A DNA stretch of 64,000 bases from Budorcas taxicolor (Eukaryota > Chordata > Mammalia > Artiodactyla > Bovidae): the NCBI RefSeq assembly GCF_023091745.1, contig NC_068934.1:18678434-18742433 (forward strand), read 5' to 3'. Below the pieces are notes generated by a model. It was not told the origin of the DNA. It saw nothing but the letters and a program-made list of their open reading frames with translations, and did no database searches. The translations under genes and the position numbers were made by a program. Shown here piece after piece: positions 1-10,507 of the stretch; within the stretch, counting starts at the first letter, position 1; each line of letters opens with the position of its first letter.

Positions 1-237
1 ATCCTTGGTGGTTATAGTCATAATTTTTTTTAATAGTCTTAACATGCTGTGTCTGAGTATTTTTCATTTTATTTTGTTTTGTGTTTTTACTTTTGTGGCA
101 GATCCTGTTACAAAGGGTATCAATGTGTTTTCTACTTTTAATTTTAGAATTTTTGAAATATCTATTGCTTGAGAGAATAATCTGAGCCTCATTAAAAAAA
201 AGGATTATAGATTCTTTTCAACAATTGTCAATTGATT

Positions 238-352
238 ATGTACTGTGTGCCAGATGCACTGCACACGCGTGATACATTAAGGAGCGAAATAGAAAAGATC
301 CTTGTCCTTATGGAGCTCACAGTTTAGCAGCAAAGATAGACAATGAAGCAGT
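238..352 (+). repeat. L2-like LINE fragment
   Basis: The wording TGTGTGCCAGATGCACTGCA, followed by a 'gatac' stretch and a 'ttatggagctcacagttta' stretch, follows the L2 3' region. Strongly diverged. Confidence 0.5.
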
Positions 353-639
353 GATTTTTTTTTTTAAAGTTATTATATAGGCAAGTATACTGTATATGCT
401 GAAATCATATTTTTAGTGAAGTTTGTTAAGCTTGCTTAATTTGCTTAGTTTTGTATTTATCCTATCTCTATGCTTTTTTTTTCTTCTATATGTACAATTT
501 TATCTTAATAATTTTCTGGATGGTGTGATTAATAGGTTTTTATTTTTCTTTGTGTCTTACATTTTTCCATATTTCGTTTTCAATACTAATTATGTATGTC
601 TTCAGTAATCACAAAAAAATTATTTAAAAATAGTCTTAT

Positions 640-836
640 GCCAGAAGTGAAATGGATGAAAGTAGTCAAAAGGTATAAAGTTCCAGTTATAAAATAAATT
701 ATGGAGATATAATGTATAGGATGGTAACTATAGTTAATAATACTGTTTTATATGTTTGCAACTTGCTAAGAGAGTACATCTCAAAAGTTCTCACTGCAGG
801 AAAAAAAAAATTTATAACAATGTAGTGATATATGTC
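640..836 (+). repeat. L1M 3' end fragment
   Basis: 'gatggtaactatagttaata', then 'cttgctaagagagtacatct', then an A run follow the 3' UTR of old mammalian L1. A related tail occurs at 39072-42680. The BOV-A2 copy abuts its right side, and the expected final L1 bases are not found beyond the SINEs. Confidence 0.6.
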
Positions 837-1046
837 GGAGAAGGCAATGGCACCCCACTCCAATACTCTTGCCTGGAAAATCCCATGGGTGGAGGAGCCT
901 GGTGGGCTGCAGTCCATGGGGTCGCTAAGAGTTGGACACGACTGAGCGACTTCACTTTCACTTTTCACTTTCATGCATTGGAGAAGGAAATGGCAACCCA
1001 CTCCAGTGTTCTTGCCTGGAGAATCCCAGGGACGGCGGAGCCTGGT
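837..1046 (+). mobile_element. BOV-A2 SINE
   Basis: Shows the dimeric BOV-A2 layout: first half from GAAGGCAATGGCACCCCACT, a 'cttcactttcacttttcact' linker near 950-970, then a second half from 'ttggagaaggaaatggcaac'. The second half is cut off near 1046, where a different SINE begins. Confidence 0.9.
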
Positions 1047-1168
1047 GAGGTTGGGAGTGGGTCCTGGTCAGGAAACTAGATTTCCACAGGTCACAACTAA
1101 GAGTTTGCATGCTGCAACTAAAAATCCTGTGTGCTGAACTAAGACCGGGCACAGCCAAATAAATATTA
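1047..1168 (+). mobile_element. CHR-type SINE, 3' part
   Basis: 'gtcctggtcaggaaactaga', two 'tgcaactaa' stretches and a final 'cagccaaataaatatt' are the 3' part of a CHR-1/ART2A-like SINE. Its tRNA-like head is absent, replaced by the truncated BOV-A2. Confidence 0.7.
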
Positions 1169-2344
1169 AAAGCTTTTCAGTTAACAGGTTGATGAAGACA
1201 TTACATTGAATTAAATTCTTTCACTCAAGGATAGCCATGGCTTCCTTGGTCTAATTATCCTAAGGCAAGGCTGGGACAGAGGAGTGATATACTGATTGGC
1301 AGTAAGGCTTTGAATTGTTACAATATTGCTGTTAACACTGACTTCAAAGTTCAAATGTACTGATTTAAGATCTGATTTGGAGGTAGAGTCCCAGATCTTG
1401 GTGAGGATAAACTTGGGTGAACAATGCTGCCGTGTTCTTAGATGGGAAAGTATGTATTGACTGAAGGTAGAACTTAAAAGATTTACTTAGGTTACTTAGA
1501 ACACAGAGGGTTGGGGAGAACATACTGGAAAATAGCCTACTTACTAGTGGGTGATTTTATGTGTCTTGAGAATCAGTATTTTACAGGGAAATTAACAGAG
1601 CATCAGTTGTAAAACTTTGGCATTTGAAATTCTGGATATATCAGGAAATTTACTTTGATATTTTTCCTGATCCTTTTGTCCCAAGCATCCTCACAATTGG
1701 TTCTACAAATAAATATATACCATTTCCTCACTATTTAAATGTTAGAAGTCTTTTAGGGAAAAAAATTAGAATGAATTATTCCAAATTGTAACTTGCTTTT
1801 TTGTGTTTGGAGTTTGGGGATATAGCAAGATTGTAACACATTGAAGAACTTTGTCTAATCAGAAATATAATCGAGCTTAATTTATACTCCCATGAAAGTC
1901 TTATCAAGCTTTACTTTATTAGAATCATAAAGGAACCATCTCCAGTAGTACTATCTCGGGCTGGCATGTGAATCCAGACATTCTATAATATTCCTCATTT
2001 TAGAGAATTTTTGTTCTATAAATTTTGACTGTGATCAACTGGTTTGTCCTTGTCTTGCTTTCTGCCTTGATGGCCTTTTCATTTTGTGGCTTATCTTCTT
2101 TTCTTACATTTGTCTGATTTGATTCACCGTGATATCTATGTGTCATCCTTTTTCTTGCCTATTTTCCCATATTTTGGACCTCCCTTTCAACCTTAATTAT
2201 ATTCTTCATTCCTGTCTTTTATAGAAACAAAGTTAAATTATAAAAAAAAAAAACAAACAAAAGGGGCTTTGGAGTATGCATCTTTACCATAATTTTATAC
2301 GTAAAATGTCTTTAGTAATAATGTTATAGTTATTCAAACTTATT
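1169..2344. other. No recognisable feature
   Basis: AT-rich intron sequence with a short A run near 2242. No repeat family, splice-bounded open frame or structured RNA recognised. Confidence 0.6.
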
Positions 2345-2535
2345 GTTGAATCAGGCTTTCTGCCAAGATTGTTTAATCCTTATAACAACTGTATATTGCT
2401 GTTATATTGCTACTTTTGCATTATAGATAAAGCAACTGAGTCTTAAGAGCAATTACTGTAACACTTGCCTGAAGCGGTAACGTGTCGGAAGTCACACAGC
2501 ATTAGGAGTTGGAGAAAAATTTGGTACAGAGATAG
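2345..2535 (+). repeat. MIR SINE fragment
   Basis: Order of MIR words: 'ttaatccttataacaactgt', then 'cattatagataaagcaactg', then 'gtcacacagcattaggagtt', matching the core and 3' part of mammalian MIR. Confidence 0.6.
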
Positions 2536-2936
2536 TTTATGGTGCCGTGGGAATTTAAAAATGGGTAAATCCAGCTTCAAAGCTCTAGTTATTGAATACT
2601 GTACTGTCCACTCAGGTAGAATCTTAGGATTATAATGTCATCTTTAGTATCATGGTTGTGGTCTGAGTGTTCACACTTAGGCCTCTGAGTCAGATTATAT
2701 CAGTGGTTTCCTACTCATTTATACTTTTTTATTTTGAAAAGTTCCAATTTATTAGTGTGAACATTATTATAAAAGTTGTATTTTAATGGGTTACTGAAAT
2801 AAATTAAAAGTAAAGAAATACAAATTCATAAATAACAATTGATTGCCCTGAACATGAATTTATGTCCTGAACATCTATTAATCATTGCTTAAGACAATGA
2901 TAAATAAGACAATTGCTTAATAGCTTTAGAGATACA
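2536..2936. other. No recognisable feature
   Basis: AT-rich intron sequence without recognisable repeat, gene or regulatory structure. Confidence 0.5.
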
Positions 2937-3398
2937 TCTGACCTTTGAGCAACATGAGCTTGAATTGTGTGGGTCCACTTACATGGGGATTTTTTTCAGT
3001 AGTAAATACTACCATACCACGTGATACAGGACTGGTTGAATCTGTGGATGTAGAACTGCAGATACGGAGGCATCGTGCTTGTGGAGCATGCATGTACGTT
3101 CACAGTTGTGTCTGACTCTGTGTGACCCTGTGGACCATAGCCCGCAGGCTCCTCAGTCCATGAGGTTCTCCAGGCAAGAACACTGGAGTGGATTGCCATT
3201 TGCTTTTCCCAGGGGTCTTCCTGACCCAGGGCTTGAACCTGCATCTCTTGTGTCTCTTGCACTGGCAATGGATTGTATACTACTGTGCCACCTGGGAAAC
3301 TCTGTGAATATGGAGGTATCATTATAATTTACACTCAGGTTTTTAACTGTGTGGAAGGTCAGTGTCCCTAAACCCCATATTGTTCAGGGGTCAACTCT
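2937..3398 (+). mobile_element. Tigger-like nonautonomous DNA transposon
   Basis: The left end reads TGACCTTTGAGCAACATGAG and the right end, reverse-complemented, GTTGACCCCTGAACAATATG. These are imperfect terminal inverted repeats of a pogo/Tigger-type element. A Bov-tA SINE splits it and much of the interior is missing. A second copy in the other orientation lies at 4984. I am sure of the end structure but not of the library name. Confidence 0.6.
3075..3306 (-). mobile_element. Bov-tA SINE inside the Tigger-like element
   Basis: Reading minus strand, a tRNA-like head at the right end ('ccacctggg' on plus) is followed by the BovA body ('ctccaggcaagaacactgga'). Candidate 13-bp target-site duplication: ATACGGAGGCATC at 3062-3074 and ATATGGAGGTATC from 3307, differing by two C/T changes. 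Confidence 0.85.
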
Positions 3399-3589
3399 AC
3401 TTCTCTTCTTGAATCTTTTAAAATTAAGATTCCATCTCCTGTAGCTGTAAGCATATCATCAAAAGCCTTCAGGGTGGATTCCCCTACTGCTACAACTTCC
3501 GTTTACCCTAAATAAAGAAGTGATCTTATTTTTTTCCTGCTAGCTCAGTGATATATTATAATTAGGCGAGTTAATTAACTATTTCTGGC

Positions 3590-3710
3590 TGCTTATTAGA
3601 ATCATCTGGGGAATTTTTTTGGGGGGGGGATTATTTTGAAAAATACCGATGCCTGGACATTACCACATGCCAGTAAAATTAGTCTCTGAGGACTGGGGTT
3701 CTAGCATCAA
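3590..3710 (+). repeat. MER20-like hAT fragment
   Basis: 'attagaatcatctggggaat' followed by 'gatgcctggacattaccaca' and 'tctctgaggactggggttct' follow the MER20 order. A G run near 3622 sits inside it. Confidence 0.5.
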
Positions 3711-3714
3711 TGAT

Positions 3715-3842
3715 TCTTGTTTCTTTTCTTTCTTGTATTGGTGGTACATGTATCTTAGTTCCCCAACTAGGGATTGAATCAGTCCGTTGGCAGTGAACTC
3801 CCTGAGTCTTAACCACTGAACTGCCAGGGAAATCCCATAGCC
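3715..3842 (-). mobile_element. CHR-type SINE, short
   Basis: Contains, in reverse orientation, the tRNA-like head ('ccactgaactgccagggaaa' on plus) and a 'ttccccaactagggattgaa' box. Short duplication TCAATGAT at 3707-3714 and 3843-3850. Confidence 0.78.
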
Positions 3843-3884
3843 TCAATGATACTAATGTGTAATAAAGGAATGTCCGTCCTCACC

Positions 3885-4065
3885 TATTTGTCCTGGTACT
3901 TTGCTTCAAATTTTGTCGTAAAGTCTATTTTGTCTGGTATTAATATTGCCTCTCTCGCTGTCTTTTGGTTACTGCTTCTCAGAGAATACATACTTGTTCA
4001 TTTTTTTTAACCTCCTTGTGTCTTTGACTCTACAGGTTGTCTCTTGTAGACAGCGTGTATTTGTT
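3885..4065 (-). repeat. L1 ORF2 fragment
   Basis: 'gtaaagtctattttgtctgg' and 'gttgtctcttgtagacagcg' are reverse-strand L1 words from the ORF2 region. Old copy. Confidence 0.5.
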
Positions 4066-4194
4066 TTCATGGTCATGTCTTCGTGAATCTAGAAATGCAA
4101 ACAGTTACATATATAGCTGCCGTAAGGGAGGAGGTACTTTGATAATATAAAAGTGCAAATAGCCTACTTTGCCGGAAATATCATAGCATCACCA

Positions 4195-4590
4195 TAGTTA
4201 TGAAAATTTGGATGATTGAATAGGAGATGGAAAAGCATTCCAGATAGTAAACAGCATGGGAAGAGGCTTGAAAGTGTGAAGTAATATGGTGTATCTAAGA
4301 AACTTTAGTCATTAGCTTTCCAAAAGATTTGTGGTTGAGGAACTTCCAACCACGTGAGAAAATCACACTGGGACATGAGTTATAAGCTCCTTACAAGTTT
4401 TTTTTTTTTTAAGTGAAAAAAAAAGTGCATGAAATAAAGGCAAGATGTCAGTGACTTAGTATCCATAAAGAATTAATTTTGCTCTATTCACTTTGTTCTA
4501 ACATTATTCACTTGTTTGTAACATAACACTTAGCATATAGTAGGTGCTCAAATGTTGGTTGAATGAGTAAATGTCATGTATGTCAAGTAA
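4195..4590 (+). repeat. L2/MIR-like fragments
   Basis: 4215-4290 ('aaaagcattccagatagtaa', 'cagcatgggaagaggcttga') follows the L2 3' region. 4520-4575 ('agcatatagtaggtgctcaa', 'ttgaatgagtaaatg') carries the common MIR/L2 ending. The piece between them, with A and T runs near 4400-4425, is not assigned. Confidence 0.4.
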
Positions 4591-4695
4591 GTAATGATGA
4601 CTCTTTTGATGTACTTTTAGTTTTTCTTTTTCTTTGCTTGCTAGAGATTTGTCATAGTGTAACTCTCCTTTTCATTTTGGGTATTGCTTATATGC

Positions 4696-4967
4696 TGCTG
4701 CTGCTGCTAAGTCGCTTCAGTCGTGTCTGACTCTGTGCGACCCCATAGATGGCAGCCCACCAGGCTCCCCCGTCCCTGGGCTTCTCAAGGCAAGAACACT
4801 GGAGTGGGTTGCCATTTTCTTCTCCAGTGCATGAAAGTGAAAAGTGAAAGTGAAGTCGCTCAATCGTGTCCGACTCTGCGATCGCATGGACTGCAGTCTA
4901 CCAGGCTCCTCCGTCCATGGGATTCTCCAGGCAAGAGTACTGGAGTGGGGTGCCATTGCCTTCTCTG
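4696..4967 (-). mobile_element. BOV-A2 SINE, complete
   Basis: Full dimer in reverse: a CTG-repeat tail at the left, the 'gaaagtgaaaagtgaaagtg' linker near 4833 and GGTGCCATTGCCTTCTC at the right. Target-site duplication ATTGCTTATATG on the left and ATTGCTTATGTG on the right, one mismatch. Confidence 0.92.
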
Positions 4968-4983
4968 ATTGCTTATGTGGATA

Positions 4984-5392
4984 GGTATAATTGACTCTTG
5001 AACGACATACAAGGGATTTAGGGTTGCCCACAAGGGGACAACAGAGGATGAGACGGCTGGATGGCATAACCGACTCAATGGACATGAGTTTGAGTGAACT
5101 CCAGGAGTTGGTGATGAACAGGGAGGCCTCGCATGCTGTGATTCATGGGGTTACAAAGAATTGGACACAACTGAGCGAATGAACTGAACTGAACCCTCAA
5201 TGTGGTGGAAAGTCCACATGTAACTTCACAGCTGACTAGCCGTCTCTGTGTGGAATTCCATGTTGGCGAATTCAACCGATCACATATTGTTAAAACCATC
5301 TGTAGATGGTATAGTAATGTGGTGAAAAAAATATGTTGTGTAAGTGGACTCACGCAGTTCAAACCCCTGTTGTTCCAGGGTCCACTGTACTG
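4984..5392 (-). mobile_element. Tigger-like DNA transposon, second copy
   Basis: Left end ATTGACTCTTGAACGACATA and right end (reverse-complemented) AGTGGACCCTGGAACAACAG are imperfect inverted repeats, followed inward on the right by 'ggtttgaactgcgtgagtcc'. It is inverted relative to the copy at 2937 and is split by a BovB 3' end. Confidence 0.6.
5033..5193 (+). mobile_element. BovB 3' end, 5'-truncated
   Basis: Runs from 'aggggacaacagaggatgag' to the (CTGAA)n tail, so it is the last 160 bp of a BovB LINE. Inserted in the Tigger-like element. Confidence 0.88.
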
Positions 5393-5399
5393 CTGAATG

Positions 5400-5515
5400 C
5401 CCCTCTATCCACTTGTTTCCATTCTTCCTTTTTTTACCTTTTTCTTTCTTCCTCTCTTCCTCCATTCCTTCCTCCCTCCCTGCTTCCTTCTTTTCAGGTT
5501 TCCCCCCAGGTTCTC
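5400..5515. repeat. Pyrimidine-rich low-complexity tract
   Basis: Almost pure C/T with many TTCC and CTTC units on the plus strand. Open frames here are composition artefacts. Confidence 0.8.
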
Positions 5516-5532
5516 TCCATCTTGGGTTTTAT

Positions 5533-5650
5533 TATTATTTATTTGTTTTTCATCTTTTGCTTGTAGGAGTTTAGTTTTCCAACCAAGGATTGAGCCTGGG
5601 CCCCTGGCAGTGAGAGCACAGAGTCCCTGGACCTCCAGGAAAGTCCCTAC
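5533..5650 (-). mobile_element. CHR-type SINE
   Basis: Reverse-orientation CHR words ('ttccaaccaaggattgagcc', 'ggacctccaggaaagtccc'). Flanked by a 12-bp duplication CTTGGGTTTTAT at 5521-5532 and 5651-5662. Confidence 0.82.
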
Positions 5651-5662
5651 CTTGGGTTTTAT

Positions 5663-6169
5663 AATAGTACTTTAGAAGCCTGAGATGGAAAATCTTTGTG
5701 TAATCTCTCAGTTCTTTTCTTAGGATATATGATTGTACAAGGTTGTAAGTGCATGGTGAAGCTTGTATTAACCTCTGTCTTCTAAGCTTATTAATGTTTA
5801 TAGGAATCTTCAGAGTATAGTTCAAAAATCCACTTTTTCTTCTTTTCTGAAGACATCCCAGGGAAAAGTCATCTCTCTTTTGCTATTTACTTAAAAAAAT
5901 TTCTAGTCTTTTTTCTCAGAATCATTTTATATCATCTTCACCAGGGGTAACTTGAAATTCTTACTTGTAAAACTAAAATTTGTTAAGTTGTTGAAAGGCA
6001 GTGTGGAGGCTTGAGAGTAGGAAAATCAGCTAGAGAATATTATTGATACGGGTTGGGGCAGTGGCTGTGGGGAGTGAGAAGAAAGGCCAGATAGGAGTAA
6101 GATTTTGCACATAGAATTGATAAGGATTTAATCAGATTATTGTAAAAGATCTTCAACTAAAAAGATTTT
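5663..6169. other. No recognisable feature
   Basis: Intron sequence without identifiable repeat or gene. Confidence 0.55.
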
Positions 6170-6352
6170 TTGATCGTGTGTAACTCCTTGAGATCCCACA
6201 GCCTGTAGCCTACTAGGCTCTTCTGTCCATGTAATTGTCCAGGCAAGAGTATTGGAATGGTTGCCATTTCCTTCTCCAGGGGCTCTTCCTGACCTGGGGA
6301 TTGAACCCAGGTCTCCATGGCAAGCAGACGCTTTACCCTCTGAGCCACCAAA
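6170..6352 (-). mobile_element. Bov-tA SINE
   Basis: Complete reverse copy, from 'cgtgtgtaactccttgagat' to the tRNA-like head 'accctctgagccacca'. Flanks AAAAAGATTTTTT and AAAAAGATCTTTC suggest a target-site duplication. Confidence 0.87.
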
Positions 6353-6369
6353 AGAAAGGGAAACTCAAA

Positions 6370-7606
6370 AAGATCTTTCACATGACTAAAAAGTGTTTAG
6401 TATGATTCCTAGGTTTCTGAGTGGGTAATTGATAGTTTCATTATTGAGGAAAGAAATGGTGAAAAAAGCCAACGGCATATGTGGGGATGGTGTGATACCC
6501 TATTTTAAAAAATTCAGACTTTGTATGTGAGCACCCTTTGAAGAACTAGCCATGTTAATTATATAGCTACTAAAAGCTTGTTCTGGAATAAACAGATTAT
6601 GGCAGTATAACTTACTTTATAGCTCTTTTTTGTGATATATTGAAGTTGCTGTATATATGTTAAATATATATTTAACATTTTGTTAAGGACTTTTTATAGA
6701 ATGCCTTATTTACGTACTTAAAATAATTAAAATTAGCTTTATTAAACTGTCTTGGCATTGATGCCCAGTTGTATTCTCTTGTAAGTAAAGCTCTCTCTAA
6801 CCGAGTCTGTCATTTTCATTTGCAGAAACGTTTTGCTGTAATATTAGCAATTACTGGGTTCTGCTGAGTAAAGATCTGTTAGTTGTTAGACATTTTGTCC
6901 CCCCCTCCCCACAAATAAGCAGCTGGAACTTCAAATAAATTGAAATGCTGTTCTAAATAAATAGATACATTAAATATGTAGTGTGGGTTGAGTCCATTAT
7001 ATAGATGAGAAGTACTTAAGTAAATGTGTCTTTTGTGTTTATAGTTGATGAGTAATTCTTGATTAATCTTGAAAGATTCTTTAACAGAAATTTTAAGTTG
7101 CATTCCATTTTAGGAGTGATCTTTCTTCAACTTTTACACATACTGTTAGACACCATGTGGTAATTCAAACCTGTGTTATTACTTGAGTCTGGTCTCACAC
7201 CATTTAGTTAGTGAAGGATGGCGCTATCATCTTGAAAGACAAAATGTTACCCCTTGAAGACATTATAAATACTTCTTAAGCTAGAATTATCAATAATGTA
7301 AATAATTGTATCTAAAGGAAATTAATGTTGGGAGTTTTTTTCCATTCTCTCTATAGTTGATACTTGAACACTGTAACTTGCTTTCATAACTCAAGCAATG
7401 TAAAAAGCTTAACAGGCTTCCTCCCTGACCATGCCTTTCAGTCCCACAACCAAGCTGCCGTGTTCTAATTACCTGGGATTTTAGTTCCATATTGTCATTC
7501 ATTTATTTATGTTTCTCAACAATTATTTAAATTAGAGTGTATGTTTTAGTAGTTTATTTACTCACCACTGGTTTTGATTCCCACATTTTCCCTCTTACAT
7601 TCATTC
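6370..7606. other. No recognisable feature
   Basis: About 1.2 kb of AT-rich intron sequence. 'cccccctcccc' at 6900 is the only compositional oddity. Confidence 0.55.
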
Positions 7607-7876
7607 TTCTGTTGTTGCTTGCTAAGTTGCTTCAGTCGCGTCTGACTCCCTGCGACCCCATAGATGGCAGCCCACCAGGCTCCCCCGTCCCTGGGCTTCT
7701 CAAGGCAAGAACACTGGAGTGGGTTGCCATTTCCTTCTCCAACGCATGAAAGTGAGAAGTGAAAGTGAAGTCGCTTAGTTGTGTCTGACTCTTAGCGACC
7801 CCAAGGACTATAGTTCACCAGGCTCCTCCGTCCATGGGACCTTCCTGGCAAGAGTACTGGAGTGGGGTGCCATTGT
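7607..7876 (-). mobile_element. BOV-A2 SINE
   Basis: Reverse dimer: 'ctaagttgcttcagtcgcgt' head, 'tgaaagtgagaagtgaaagt' linker near 7747, and 'gtggggtgccattg' end. Retains several CpGs, so relatively young. Confidence 0.9.
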
Positions 7877-7879
7877 AGT

Positions 7880-8165
7880 ACGTTCTTTTTCAAACAGGAT
7901 TTCTAAGAGCTGAACTTGCGTTCTTGAATGTCTGAAAATATTTTTATTTTGTCCTCTGTTCTTAAACTGGCCATTTAAATTGAATACAGTATTCAAATAA
8001 TTTCCTCCCAGAACTTTTTTATCTTTTGTTACTGATGAGACATCTGCCAGTTTGATTCTTGTTCCTTGGTGAGTTTCTTTTTCTTCCTGAAAGATTTTTA
8101 TGATTTTTTTTCTTAATCCTCAGAGCTCTAAAATTTTTTAGGATGTGCTTTTTTCTTTGTTTCCT
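7880..8165 (-). repeat. Possible old L1-like sequence
   Basis: 'ctgatgagacatctgccagt', 'ttgattcttgttccttggtg' and 'aggatgtgctttt' resemble an old LINE/LTR-internal phrase common in mammals. Family uncertain. Confidence 0.35.
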
Positions 8166-8186
8166 TGCTTTTTAAAAAAAAATTAT

Positions 8187-9497
8187 TTAGGTTGGTGTAA
8201 AACATTACAGTTTTGCACCATTAATTTTAAATCATTAAAACTAGGCTCAAACACATTTTTATTAATCAGAATAGGAGCCATTACAGTCAACACATTTTTG
8301 CCGATGAGAAATGTTTGTTTATTCCTGTAGTGTAAAAATCCGCGTTTTGGGATTTGATGAACTCTTGGATAGAATTTTCTGCCTCCTCCTGGTTGTAGAA
8401 ACGTATTTCCTGCAAAAAGTTGCTAAGATGCTTGAAGAAGTGGTAGTCAGTTGACGAGAGGTCAGGTGAATATGGCAGATAAGGCGAAACTTCATAGCCC
8501 AATCCGTTCAACTTTTGAAGGGTTGGGTTGTGCCATGTGCAGTTGGACACTGTCATGGAAAAGAATTGGGCCCATACTGCTGACCAGTGCCGGCTGCAGA
8601 CAGTACAGTTTTTGGTGCATCTCATTGATTTGCTGAGCGTGTTTCTCAGGTTTAATGGTTTCTTTGGGATTCAGAAAGCTGTAGTGGATCAGACTGGCAG
8701 TAGACCACCAGACAGTGATCGTGACCCTTTTTTGGTGCAAGTTTGGCTTTGGGAAGTGCTTTGGAGCTTCTTCTTGATCCAGCCACTGAGTTGGTCGTAA
8801 CCTGTTGTCATATACAATCCACTTTTTATCACATGCCACAGTCTGATCGAGACATGGTTCATCATTGTTGCATAGAAGAAGAGACGATGATACCTCACAA
8901 CGACAATATTTTTGATTTGTGGTCAACTCACGAGGCACCCCCTTATCGAGCTTTTTCGCCTTTCCAATTTGCTTCAAATGCCAAATGATCATAATAGTCG
9001 ACATTGAGTTCTGTGGCAACTTCTCATGTAGTTGCAAGAGGATCAGCTTCAATGATTACTCTCAGTTGGTCGCTGTCAACTTCCAGTGGCTGGCCACTGC
9101 GCTCCTCATCTTCAAGACTCTTGTCTGTTTTGCAAAATTTCTCAAACCACCACTGCACTGTGTGTTCGTTAGCAGTTCCCAGGCCAAATGGCGTTGTTTA
9201 TGTTGCGAGTTGTCTCTGCTGCTTTATGACCCATTTTGAACTTGAATAAAAAATAATCTTTAGGATTTACTACTTTTGGTCTAACATCATTTCTGTAGTC
9301 TAAAATAAATATAAAATAAACAAGTAATAAGTCATTAGCAAAAATGCATAAAATGAGAAACGCACGTAAAAATAATGTATACCATAACCACATTTATTTA
9401 AAAATGTATTTTTTTTTTAAAAAAAGAATGTATTTCAGTGTCAAATGGCTAAGTTCAACAATGCACAAATTACTACAGTTACTTTTGCACGAAGCAG
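8187..9497 (-). mobile_element. Hsmar1-like mariner transposon
   Basis: About 1.3 kb, the usual length of this mariner group. The left end reads TTAGGTTGGTGTAAAACATT. The right end, reverse-complemented, contains GTGCAAAAGTAACTGTAG. These are degraded terminal inverted repeats. The transposase remnant fills the interior on the minus strand. A CHR-type SINE abuts the right end directly, so a TA target duplication cannot be read with certainty. Confidence 0.9.
8287..9207 (-). pseudogene. Mariner transposase remnant
   Basis: The transposase cut and pasted the element through a D,D34D active site. Minus-strand frames keep clear family motifs. A start-like 'MGHKAAETTRNINN' lies near 9200. In the long 186-residue frame the first aspartate (CDKKW, residue 75) and second (FHD, residue 167) are 92 residues apart, as in Hsmar1. 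The third (YSPDL, residue 55 of the last frame, near 8462) survives in another frame. The reading frame breaks near 9050-9180 and again between the second and third aspartates, so no working protein is possible. All three catalytic positions are nevertheless still aspartate codons. Confidence 0.9.
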
Positions 9498-9741
9498 TAT
9501 TTATATGGCTGTGCTGGGTCTTAATTGGGGCACATTGAATCTTCGATCTTTTTTGTGGCAAATGAAATCTTTAGTTGTGGCATGCAGAATCTTTAGTTAT
9601 GGCATGTGGGATTTTTTTCAATTATGGCTTGCGACCTCTTAGTTGCAACATGTGGGATCTAGTTCCCTGACTAGGGATTGAACAGAGACCCCCTGCTTTG
9701 GGAACACAGAATGTTAGCCGCTGGACCATCAGGGAAGTCTC
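9498..9741 (-). mobile_element. CHR-type SINE
   Basis: Reverse copy: AT-rich tail 'tatttatatgg' at the left, repeated 'tagttgtggcatgc' units, 'ctgactagggattgaac' and a 'ggaccatcagggaagtc' head. Its tail joins the mariner end without a spacer. Confidence 0.82.
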
Positions 9742-9889
9742 AGGTTTTAAAGATTAAAGATTGTTTGTACATGATCCTGGTTTTTGTAAATGAAGACAGT
9801 CTTACTTCTTTGTTTTCTATCTGCATATCTTTTATTTCTTTTTCTTCCCAGAACTACATGTAGAGTCATGAATATAAGTGGTAGTTAAT

Positions 9890-10150
9890 GCACCCCACTC
9901 CAGTACTCTTGTCTGGAAAACCCCATGGATGGAGGAGCCTGGTGGGCTGCAGTCCATGGGGTCGCTAAGAGTCGGCCATGACTGAGCAACTTCACTTTCA
10001 CTTTTCACTTTCCTGCTTTGGAGAAGGAAATGGCTACCTACTCCAGTGTTCTTGCCTGGAGAATCCCAGGGCCGGGGGAGCCTGGTGGACTGCTGTCTAC
10101 GGGGTCGCATAGAGTCGGACATGACTGAAGCGACTTAGCAGCAGCAGCAA
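9890..10150 (+). mobile_element. BOV-A2 SINE
   Basis: Both halves and the 'cttcactttcacttttcact' linker are present. Ends with a GCAGCAGCAGCA tail. The first few bases of the consensus are missing. Confidence 0.92.
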
Positions 10151-10304
10151 GGACGTTCTTGGCCTAAGATCATCCTGATCTTAGGGGGAAAGCATTTAGT
10201 TTTTCACCATTGAGTATGTTGATAACAGATTTTTCACTATACCCTTTCTCAGGTTGAGGAAGTTCCCTTCTATTTCTAGATTATCAGAAGTGGGTGTTGG
10301 ATCT

Positions 10305-10504
10305 TTTTTTTTTAAATATTTATTTATATTTAGTTTCTGGTGCGTCGGGTCTTAGTGGTACCATGTGGGATCTTCATTGCGGTACGCAGGATCTTTGGTT
10401 GTGATGCGCAGGCTCTGGAGTGCATGGGCTCAGCAGTTGCAGCACGTGCGATCTTCGTTTCCTGACCAGGAATTGAACCCCACTGGACCATCAGGGAAAT
10501 CCCA
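10305..10504 (-). mobile_element. CHR-2-like SINE
   Basis: Reverse copy with 'tatttatatttagtttctgg' tail, 'tcttcattgcggtacgcagg' body and 'tggaccatcagggaaatccc' head. Confidence 0.78.
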
Positions 10505-10507
10505 TCT

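Noticed and set aside
756..1158. 107- and 66-residue ORFs on both strands
   Set aside because: They are translations of a BOV-A2 SINE. The same peptide strings recur at 4717, 9832, 22537, 53833 and other SINE copies.
5333..5675. Overlapping hydrophobic ORFs rich in Phe, Leu and Ser
   Set aside because: They arise from a pyrimidine-rich low-complexity tract; composition alone explains them.
8492..9052. 186-residue transposase ORF considered as a domesticated gene
   Set aside because: Frames break on both sides, the N-terminal DNA-binding part and third aspartate are in other frames, and there is no splice or promoter context.
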